From Fervidifonticultor_A tertius (GTDB lineage Bacteria > Sysuimicrobiota > Sysuimicrobiia > Sysuimicrobiales > Humicultoraceae), in the NCBI GenBank assembly GCA_031459235.1, contig JAVKIY010000082.1:1-9787 (forward strand): a stretch of 9,787 nucleotides of DNA, read 5' to 3'. Shown piece after piece: positions 4,903-9,787 of the stretch (positions within the stretch are counted from its first letter, which is position 1; every line of letters begins with the position of its first letter). Under the pieces are notes generated by a model. That model did no database searches. It saw nothing but the letters and a program-made list of their open reading frames with translations, and was not told the DNA's origin. The position numbers and the translations under genes are program-made.

Positions 4903-7323
4903 CTAGCCGACGGAGCCCTCCATCTCGAGGGCGATGAGCCGGTTGAGCTCAACCGCGTATTCCAGCGGCAGCTCCTTGACGATCGGCTCGATGAAGCCCC
5001 GCACGATCATGTTCATGGCCTCGTCTTCCTTGATGCCCCGACTCATCAAGTAGAACAGCTGCTCGTCGCTCACCTTCGAGACGGTCGCCTCGTGCGTGAT
5101 CGAGACATCCTCCTCGTCGATCTCCATGTACGGGTAGGTGTCGGAGCGGCTGCGGTCGTCGAGGATCAAGGCGTCGCAGCGAACCGCGCACTTGCTCCCG
5201 CGGGCGCCCTCGTAGACCCGGACGAGTCCCCGGTAGCCCGCGCGGCCGCCGTCCTTGCTGATCGACTTGCTGACCACGCTCGACTGCGTGTGCGCCGCCG
5301 CGTGGATGACCTTGCCGCCGGGGTCCTGGTGCTGACCCGCGCCGGCGAACGCGACGGAGAGAATCTCGGCCTTCGCGCCGGGCTCGACCATGTAGACGGA
5401 CGGGTACTTCATCGTGATCTTGCTGTTGTGCACCACGAACCCGTCCGCCACGAAGTTGTGTGCGCCCTCGATCTCAAGGTCCCACGTGTCTTCGACGCCC
5501 TCGGGCTCGATCGCGGCGACGCGGGTGAAGTGGACGGGCTGATCGTACGCCCGCTCCCCAAAATACAGGAAGTAGTGCGCGTACTCCTTCGCCTCCCGCG
5601 AGAGCGGCTTGCGCTCCACCCGCGACCAACGGCTGATCTTGCGGGCGTCCCACCCGCAGGAAATGGCCAGGGCCTTGACGTCCTCGAGCAGCGGCCGGTT
5701 GACACTTGTGATCGACAGGTTGGTGTGGTTGGCCCGCCGGTAACCGTCGGCGGCGATGTAGCCTTCCAGGAACGACACCCGCTGAGCCTTGGGCAACCGA
5801 TAGACCCAGGCCGGAACGCGCTTCTGCCGAGCGGTGCCGGCGAACCCCTGCGTCAGGATGAAGTCCCGCAACTGCACGGAGTTCACGCGCACGACGTTGC
5901 CCCGGATCTCGGCGTCCACGCCGAAGATCGCCTTGAGCAACGCCACGAGCTTCGCCTGCGAGCGGTCGGTCTGCGGCGCCGCGAAGTAGACGCGGGCGCG
6001 ATCGACATAGCCGTCGCCCACGTAGAAACCCAGGACCCAGAGCAGGTCCTCGGTGCTCTCCGCCGGCAGCATGACGCTCTTCAGCCCCCGTCGCGGCGCG
6101 GCCTCGAACACCTTCGGCACCCCGCTGTCGGGCACATCACCGGCGATGGCAACGAAGTCCCCGACCGCGACCTGGTCCAGCCGCCTCCACCCTAGCGCGA
6201 CGTGACGCCCGCGCTTGCTCAGGACCAGGAACGGGTGGTTGGCCGTCGCCCGGATCTCCCGGTGATTGGCGCCGCGCAGGCGGAACACGCGCTGCCGGCC
6301 GCTGAACTTCTTCGCGACAACCTTGTGGCGGACCAACTGCAGGTTCGCATCGACGGCATAGACCGTGTCCCCGGCCTCGACCTGGTTGATGGGCCTGACG
6401 TCGTTGTTGAGCAGGACCCTAGTATCTCCGGTCAGGCACCCCAAATTCCCGTCCACCCACTCCATCGTCGCATCGCGGTAGGCGACCGCGCGCTTGGTCA
6501 CCAGGTTGTAGACGTTCTTCGACCAGTTCTGGATGGTCGTGTACCGGCAGCGGGCGCCCTCCTTGACGATGATCTCGACCACCGCCGAGTGGAGCGAGTC
6601 GGTGGTGTAGATCGGCGCCGTACAGCCCTCGACGTAGTGCACGTAGGAGCCCGGTTCGCAGATGATCAGCGTCCGCTCGAACTGCCCCGCCTTCTCGGCG
6701 TTGATGCGGAAGTACGCCTGGAGCGGGATGTCCACGCGCACGCCCTCGGGCACATAGACGAACGACCCGCCCGACCAGACCGCGCTGTTGAGCGCCGCGA
6801 GCTTGTTGTCCTCCGGCGGCACGACGGTGCCGAAGTACTGCTGGAACAGGTCCGGGTGCAGGCGCAGGGCCGAGTCGGTGTCCAGGAAGATGACGCCGAG
6901 CTTCTCCCACTCCTCCTTGAGGTTGTGGTAGACCGACTCGCTCTCGTACTGGGCGCCCACGCCGGCCAGGTACTTCTTCTCGGCCTCGGGGATGCCCAGG
7001 CGGTCGAAGGTTCGCTTGATGTCCTCGGGCACCTCGTCCCAGGAGCGTTCGGCGCGCTCGCTCGGCTTCAGGTAGTAGTAGATGTCGTTGAAGTCGATCT
7101 GGCCGAGGTCGGCCCCCCACGCGGGGGTCGGGCGGCGCTGGAAGTGCTCCAGCGAGTGCAGCCGGAACGCCCGCATCCAGTCCGGCTCGCCCTTCATGTG
7201 GGAGATCTCCTCGACGACCTCACGGTCGAGGCCCTTGCGCGCCCGGAAGACGTAGCGCTCCGGGTCGCGGAACCCCCACCGGTAGTGGTCGAGGTCGATG
7301 CCGAGCGGGTTCGTGATCGCCAT
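4903..7323 (-). CDS. sufB: SufB, Fe-S scaffold subunit, interrupted by an in-frame intein
   Basis: The 806-residue product is a SufB precursor. Residues 1-295 and 634-806 are the exteins; joined they give 468 residues, the normal SufB size. Extein landmarks include WRFGFRDPERYVFRARKGLD-like N-terminus, YVEGCTAPIY (230-239), TTIQNWSKNVYNLVTKRA (262-279), then after the insertion SKITMKYPSVYMVEPGA. C716 in VRCDALIL and H744-E745 in SITHEATVSK keep the same spacing as E. coli C405 and H433-E434, residues implicated in cluster building. SufB takes sulfur from SufU and forms the nascent cluster with SufD and SufC. Residues 296-633 are a class 1 intein (separate entry) that must splice out for function. 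The ATG at 7323 has AGGAGA just upstream (7327-7332) and follows sufC by 17 bases. Confidence 0.97.
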   Translation of the reverse strand: MAITNPLGIDLDHYRWGFRDPERYVFRARKGLDREVVEEISHMKGEPDWMRAFRLHSLEHFQRRPTPAWGADLGQIDFNDIYYYLKPSERAERSWDEVPEDIKRTFDRLGIPEAEKKYLAGVGAQYESESVYHNLKEEWEKLGVIFLDTDSALRLHPDLFQQYFGTVVPPEDNKLAALNSAVWSGGSFVYVPEGVRVDIPLQAYFRINAEKAGQFERTLIICEPGSYVHYVEGCTAPIYTTDSLHSAVVEIIVKEGARCRYTTIQNWSKNVYNLVTKRAVAYRDATMEWVDGNLGCLTGDTRVLLNNDVRPINQVEAGDTVYAVDANLQLVRHKVVAKKFSGRQRVFRLRGANHREIRATANHPFLVLSKRGRHVALGWRRLDQVAVGDFVAIAGDVPDSGVPKVFEAAPRRGLKSVMLPAESTEDLLWVLGFYVGDGYVDRARVYFAAPQTDRSQAKLVALLKAIFGVDAEIRGNVVRVNSVQLRDFILTQGFAGTARQKRVPAWVYRLPKAQRVSFLEGYIAADGYRRANHTNLSITSVNRPLLEDVKALAISCGWDARKISRWSRVERKPLSREAKEYAHYFLYFGERAYDQPVHFTRVAAIEPEGVEDTWDLEIEGAHNFVADGFVVHNSKITMKYPSVYMVEPGAKAEILSVAFAGAGQHQDPGGKVIHAAAHTQSSVVSKSISKDGGRAGYRGLVRVYEGARGSKCAVRCDALILDDRSRSDTYPYMEIDEEDVSITHEATVSKVSDEQLFYLMSRGIKEDEAMNMIVRGFIEPIVKELPLEYAVELNRLIALEMEGSVG
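5425..6438 (-). mobile_element. SufB intein with LAGLIDADG homing endonuclease (338 residues)
   Basis: The element begins at Cys296 and ends at Asn633 of the precursor, between GNLG and SKITMKYP. Splicing motifs are complete: block A CLTGDTRVLL (C1), block B ATANHPF (a TxxH motif, T360 and H363), block F DTWDLEIEGAHNF, and block G FVVHN followed by Ser +1, with the penultimate His632. This is a standard class 1 intein. Between the splicing halves lies a homing endonuclease: block C VLGFYVGDG (catalytic D437), block D KRVPAWV (K501), and block E FLEGYIAADG (catalytic D526). Both acidic residues are present, so the nuclease could be active. The only intein cysteines are C1 and C556. SufB is a known intein host (for example in mycobacteria); from memory the M. 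tuberculosis insertion lies elsewhere, before the Cys of EGCTAP, so this is a different site. Activity is inferred. Confidence 0.97.
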
Positions 7324-7340
7324 GGATCTCCTCTCTCGCG

Positions 7341-8171
7341 CTAGTGCGTGACCCAGAACACCTTGCCCGCGCGGCGGATCGCGCCCGACTCCTGCACCTC
7401 CGCCGCGATGACCTCGAACTGCTGGCGGATGCCCTCGTACCCGCGCTCCTCCAGTTCCTGCGCCAGCTCGGGCCCGCCCGAGACCACGATCCGCCCGTCG
7501 TAGATGATGTGCACGTGGTGCGGCCGCAAGAACTGCAAAATCCTCGAGTAGTGCGTGATGACCAGCACCCCCATGCCGCCGGACGCGTTCCGGTGCATCT
7601 GCATGATGCCGTCGGCGACGATCTTCACCGAGTCGATGTCGAGCCCGGAGTCGGTCTCGTCCATGATCGCGATCTCGGGCTCCAGCAGCGCCATCTGGAG
7701 GATCTCCGCGCGCTTCTTCTCGCCGCCGGAGAACCCCTCGTTCACGTATCGGCCGACGATCGCCGGGTCCACCCGCAGCGCCTCCATCTTCTCGCGGAGC
7801 AGCTTCTGGAACTCGGCCACGGGCATCAGCTCCTGCTCGTAGCCGCGCCGTGCGGAAACTGCCGTGCGCAGGAAGCTCGCCATGGTGACGCCCGGAATGC
7901 TCACGGGGTACTGGAAGGCGATGAACAGCCCCTTGCGCGCCCGCTCGTCGGGTGACATCGCCAGCAGGTCCTCGCCCTTGTAGAGCACGTCGCCCCGGGT
8001 GATCTGGTAGAAGGGGTTGCCCATCAGCACGTTGGCGAGCGTGCTCTTGCCCGAGCCGTTGGGACCCATGACCGCGTGGATCTCGCCCCTGGACAGCTCC
8101 AGGTTGATGCCCTTGAGGATCACCTTCTCCTCGACCTGGACGTGCAGGTCGCGGATTGCCAGGTCCGCCAT
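7341..8171 (-). CDS. sufC: SufC, Fe-S assembly ABC ATPase
   Basis: This 276-residue cytoplasmic ATPase powers conformational change in the SufBC2D scaffold. ABC motifs appear in order: Walker A GPNGSGKST (36-44), Q-loop Q87 in AFQYP, signature FSGGEKKR (147-154), Walker B with catalytic E172 in IAIMDETDSGLDID, and the switch histidine H207 in VITHYSR. The DETDSGLDID wording and FSGGEKKR are characteristic of SufC rather than transporter ATPases. It is some 25-30 residues longer than E. coli SufC because of a C-terminal tail (about 250-276) of unknown role. The ATG at 8171 is chosen over an in-frame start 30 bases upstream because AGGAGG (8178-8183) stands six bases before it and homology begins at once (MADLAIRDLHV). 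It is the first gene of the suf operon. Confidence 0.97.
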   Translation of the reverse strand: MADLAIRDLHVQVEEKVILKGINLELSRGEIHAVMGPNGSGKSTLANVLMGNPFYQITRGDVLYKGEDLLAMSPDERARKGLFIAFQYPVSIPGVTMASFLRTAVSARRGYEQELMPVAEFQKLLREKMEALRVDPAIVGRYVNEGFSGGEKKRAEILQMALLEPEIAIMDETDSGLDIDSVKIVADGIMQMHRNASGGMGVLVITHYSRILQFLRPHHVHIIYDGRIVVSGGPELAQELEERGYEGIRQQFEVIAAEVQESGAIRRAGKVFWVTH

Positions 8172-8183
8172 GCGGTGCCTCCT
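8169..8183 (-). promoter_or_regulatory. Ribosome binding site and ATG start of sufC
   Basis: A full AGGAGG (8178-8183, minus strand) lies six bases before ATG (8169-8171). This decides the start in favour of MADLAIRDL over the upstream in-frame start codon at 8201. Confidence 0.85.
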
Positions 8184-8213
8184 GTGCCGGGTCACGGACA
8201 CGCCCGCCCGCGG

Positions 8214-8230
8214 GGACGGCGCGTCCGTCC
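8214..8230 (-). other. Perfect 6-bp hairpin at the 5' end of the suf leader
   Basis: On the transcript strand GGACGG (8225-8230) and CCGTCC (8214-8219) are exact complements around a five-base loop. The predicted transcription start is near 8231, so the hairpin would be at the very 5' end of the roughly 60-base leader. There is no U tract, so it is not a terminator; 5' mRNA stabilisation is possible but unproven. Confidence 0.45.
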
Positions 8231-8237
8231 GGGCGCT

Positions 8238-8262
8238 ATTCTAGAGTAAAACAGTCAAGAAA
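8238..8262 (-). promoter_or_regulatory. Candidate Rrf2-family (IscR-like) operator over the suf promoter
   Basis: A 25-bp imperfect dyad has half-sites TTTCTTGAC and CTCTAGAAT (minus strand) around a seven-base centre. Reading it against the type 1 IscR consensus as I remember it (ATASYYGACTR, three free bases, YAGTCRRSTAT) gives 17 matches at 22 defined positions, with mismatches mainly at the outer edge and in the right half. It spans the -10 box and most of the spacer, where a bound repressor would block transcription. No Rrf2 regulator gene is in the window. The assignment is inference. Confidence 0.45.
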
Positions 8263-8266
8263 TCAA
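8238..8266 (-). promoter_or_regulatory. Promoter of the suf operon
   Basis: On the minus strand, TTGATT (8261-8266) and TAGAAT (8238-8243) are separated by exactly 17 bases, a good housekeeping-sigma promoter (4 of 6 and 5 of 6 matches to consensus). The region is conspicuously AT-rich within GC-rich surroundings. The predicted start near 8231 leaves a leader of about 60 bases before sufC. The -35 box overlaps the stop codon of the upstream deaminase gene (8263-8265). Confidence 0.65.
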
Positions 8267-9327
8267 GGTGGCCGTGAGATGCGCGGCCCGCGCGTCGCGG
8301 CACCCCCGCCGGGTGCCGGGAGGGAGGCGGCGCGCACCTCGGCTTCGAGGGCGTCCCGCACGTCGGCCGGCTGGAACGCGGCCCGGGCGGCGGCCGCCAT
8401 GAGCTCGACCAGGACCGGCTCGTCCAGCTCCAGGACCCGGGCCGTCGTGGCGAGCTCGCGCGCCAGCGTCACGCCGAGCAGCACGGGATCGTCGCTGTTG
8501 AGGGTCACCGGGACCCCCGCGGCCATCAGCCGGCGCAGCGGGTGGCCGGCCAGGCCGCCGACGAGCCCGAGACGAACGTTGCTCGTCGGGCAGAGCTCGA
8601 GGGTCACGCGCCGGTCGCGCAGCCGGTCCAGCAGAATCGGGTCGTCCACGGCCCGGATGCCGTGGCCGATGCGCGTGGCGCCGAGCTGGTAGACCGCGGT
8701 CCAGATGCCCGCGGGTCCGGTGAACTCGCCCGCGTGCACGGTGACGCCGAGCCCGGCATCGCGCGCGCGGCCGATCGCCGAGGCGAACATGGCGGGCTGG
8801 TAGTTTTCCTCGTCGCCGGCCAGGTCCACGCCGACCACGAACGCGTCGCGGCCACGGACGGCCTCCTCGACCAGACGCTCCGCCTCCTCGGGGCCGCGCT
8901 CGCGGACGAGCGTGATGATCACGCCGTACCGCACCCCGACTGCGGCCGCGCGGGCGCCCTCGGCCATCGCCTCGAGCATGCCGCGCACGCCGAGCAGGCT
9001 GAACGCGCGCCGGCCGCCGACGCGGATCTCGACGTAGCGCACGCCCTGCGCGGCGGCCTCCTCGAGGAGTTCCGCGGTGATAGCGGCGATGTTGGCCGGC
9101 GTGTAGGCGGCGTCGGGGATCAACCCTGCCCGGCTCGCGTAGCGCAGCCGCCGGAGCCGGTCGTAACCGACAAACAGCGCGGGGTCGGCGATCAGGTGGG
9201 GTCGCTCAAGCGGCGGCGCGGCGCCGCCACGCCCAAGCAGCCGTCGCAGCCGCAGCGACGTCTCGAGGTGAAGGTGCAGTTCAACCTTGGGGAGCGCTGC
9301 GATAAACGCCGACGACGCGTGGCTCAC
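8263..9327 (-). CDS. Adenosine deaminase family amidohydrolase
   Basis: This 354-residue enzyme of the metal-dependent amidohydrolase superfamily should hydrolyse the 6-amino group of adenosine or a related purine. All metal and catalytic residues are visible: H18 and H20 in PKVELHLHLE, GDE (171-173), H198 and E201 in TVHAGEF, H222 in RIGHGI, and D279-D280 in LNSDDP. The CPTSNVRLG motif (246-254) is typical of the family. Length fits (about 330-350). The first motif reads HLHLETSL, with Glu where animal and E. coli adenosine deaminases have Asp and Thr where Gly is usual, so adenine or aminodeoxyfutalosine deaminase are real alternatives and no gene symbol is given. The GTG at 9327 has GGAG (9334-9337) six bases upstream and its own promoter. 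It lies directly upstream of the suf operon in the same direction; no terminator is seen between them. Confidence 0.93.
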   Translation of the reverse strand: MSHASSAFIAALPKVELHLHLETSLRLRRLLGRGGAAPPLERPHLIADPALFVGYDRLRRLRYASRAGLIPDAAYTPANIAAITAELLEEAAAQGVRYVEIRVGGRRAFSLLGVRGMLEAMAEGARAAAVGVRYGVIITLVRERGPEEAERLVEEAVRGRDAFVVGVDLAGDEENYQPAMFASAIGRARDAGLGVTVHAGEFTGPAGIWTAVYQLGATRIGHGIRAVDDPILLDRLRDRRVTLELCPTSNVRLGLVGGLAGHPLRRLMAAGVPVTLNSDDPVLLGVTLARELATTARVLELDEPVLVELMAAAARAAFQPADVRDALEAEVRAASLPAPGGGAATRGPRISRPP

Positions 9328-9350
9328 ACCTGTCTCCGCGGTTGTGGTGT

Positions 9351-9379
9351 ATTATAGCCTCCGGCCCGCGGACGGGCAA
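9351..9379 (-). promoter_or_regulatory. Promoter of the deaminase gene
   Basis: A perfect TATAAT (9351-9356, minus strand) is preceded at exactly 17 bases by TTGCCC (9374-9379; 4 of 6 matches). The predicted start near 9344 leaves a 17-base leader that holds the GGAG ribosome binding site. Confidence 0.7.
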
Positions 9380-9412
9380 TCGCGGCCGCCGCGCGAACGC
9401 CGGCGGATCGCG

Positions 9413-9433
9413 GAACGATTCTCGAACGATTCT
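9413..9433 (+). repeat. Tandem 10-bp direct repeat GAACGATTCT with one-base gap
   Basis: GAACGATTCT occurs at 9413-9422 and again, without a mismatch, at 9424-9433, an 11-bp period or about one helical turn. Each copy contains a small GAA-CGA-TTC dyad. The pair fills the -35 region of the dehydrogenase promoter and lies between the two divergent promoters, so it is a plausible regulator-binding site; no known regulator was matched. Confidence 0.6.
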
Positions 9434-9441
9434 GGTATAGT
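9433..9441 (+). promoter_or_regulatory. Extended -10 promoter of the E1 alpha gene
   Basis: TGG directly precedes TATAGT (9436-9441), the TGn extended -10 pattern. No good -35 box is found 15-18 bases upstream, where the direct repeat lies, as expected for an extended -10 or activator-dependent promoter. The predicted start is near 9448. Confidence 0.5.
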
Positions 9442-9501
9442 AGGGGGGATGTGACGATGCGAGGTGCCCCCCGCGCGCGCCGCCAAGGAGTGACCGCCCG
9501 C

Positions 9502-9787
9502 ATGGCTGAGCCGAGCCGGCATGAGCCTGCATCCACCGGGGACGGGGCCGGGACCGCGGTGGCCACGCCGCCGCGCCAGATCCGCGATCCGGACGACGCG
9601 CTCGCCTGGTACCGCCGCATGGTCGTCGCGCGCCGCTTCGAGGAGGAGACCGAGCGCGCGTTCCGGCGCGGCAAGATCGGCGGCTACCTGCACGTCTACT
9701 CCGGGCAGGAGGCCGTCGCCGCCGGGTTCTTGGCCGAGATGCGCGACGACGACATCTTCTTCACCGCCTACCTCGATCACGCGCACG
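9502..9787 (+). CDS. 2-oxoacid (pyruvate) dehydrogenase E1 component, alpha subunit (5' part)
   Basis: Ninety-five residues are visible before the gene leaves the right edge. After a variable, proline- and glycine-rich N-terminus (about 1-25), the sequence from 33 on matches thiamine-diphosphate-dependent E1 alpha subunits: WYRRMVVARRFEEETERAFR, then KIGGYLHVYSGQEAVAAGF, then DDDIFFTAYLDHAH (the family usually has R.HGH at this end). These enzymes decarboxylate pyruvate or branched-chain 2-oxoacids as part of a large multienzyme complex; which substrate cannot be decided from this fragment, so pdhA and bkdA1-type names are withheld. The start at 9502 is preferred for AAGGAG at 9485-9490, but in-frame starts at 9451, 9457 and 9490 exist; 9451 and 9457 would make the mRNA almost leaderless given the predicted promoter. 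It is divergent from the deaminase gene. Confidence 0.88.
   Translation, partial: MAEPSRHEPASTGDGAGTAVATPPRQIRDPDDALAWYRRMVVARRFEEETERAFRRGKIGGYLHVYSGQEAVAAGFLAEMRDDDIFFTAYLDHAH

Noticed and set aside
3673..6195. A very long open frame on the plus strand (about 840 codons) opposite sufD and sufB.
   Set aside because: It is antisense to genes with clear family motifs, is rich in Arg, Val, Asp and His in the manner of GC-rich shadow frames, and has no recognisable domain.
5425..6438. Intein as a clear low-GC island.
   Set aside because: Counting six sampled lines gave about 57 to 78 percent GC, overlapping the one sufB extein line counted (about 68 percent), so bulk GC alone does not mark it as foreign; the codon shift at its left boundary is the better clue.
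4903..7323. SufB as a fusion protein or internal duplication because of its 806 residues.
   Set aside because: The extra 338 residues have exact intein boundaries and motifs, and the exteins join into an ordinary SufB.
9413..9433. The GAA-CGA-TTC repeats as a LexA box or a HrcA (CIRCE) element.
   Set aside because: The spacing and half-sites do not fit the CGAAC-N4-GTTCG LexA pattern or the long CIRCE dyad.

Overview
This window is a GC-rich bacterial segment. Sampled lines count about 57 to 82 percent GC, and the codons mostly end in G or C. It is dominated by one complete SUF iron-sulfur cluster assembly operon on the minus strand. Several features point to a Gram-positive-like or 'Terrabacteria' lineage (Actinobacteria, Chloroflexi, or a high-GC candidate phylum), but I cannot name the organism: the C-B-D-ferredoxin-S-U gene order, SufU in place of SufE, a Rieske-type ferredoxin inside the operon, and frequent GTG starts with strong purine-rich ribosome binding sites.

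Layout from right to left, in the direction of transcription of the minus-strand genes. At the right edge (9502 onward, plus strand) is the 5' end of a gene for the E1 alpha subunit of a pyruvate or branched-chain 2-oxoacid dehydrogenase. It is divergent from an adenosine deaminase family gene (8263-9327, minus). The 174-bp space between them carries a promoter with a perfect TATAAT box for the deaminase, an extended -10 box for the dehydrogenase, and a tandem 10-bp repeat. The suf promoter starts at the deaminase stop codon and overlaps a 25-bp imperfect dyad resembling an IscR-type (Rrf2 family) operator. The operon then runs sufC (ATPase), sufB (scaffold), sufD (scaffold partner), a Rieske ferredoxin, sufS (cysteine desulfurase), a four-helix DUF2269-like membrane protein, and sufU (sulfur acceptor). 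Four bases after sufU comes a DppB/OppB-like ABC permease that leaves the window at its left edge, very near its expected C-terminus.

How they work together: SufS takes sulfur from cysteine and passes it to SufU, which delivers it to the SufBCD complex, where SufC hydrolyses ATP and a cluster forms at the SufB-SufD interface. The Rieske ferredoxin could supply electrons. The membrane protein and permease have no established role in this pathway and may simply share the transcript.

The outstanding feature is a 338-residue intein in sufB (5425-6438), between Gly and Ser of GNLG/SKITMKYP. It has a complete set of splicing motifs and a two-motif LAGLIDADG homing endonuclease whose catalytic acids are present. 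SufB is therefore made as an 806-residue precursor that must splice to a normal 468-residue protein before the SUF machine can work. No RNA genes, CRISPR arrays, insertion sequences or convincing intrinsic terminators were seen, and no gene-free stretch exceeds 300 bases.
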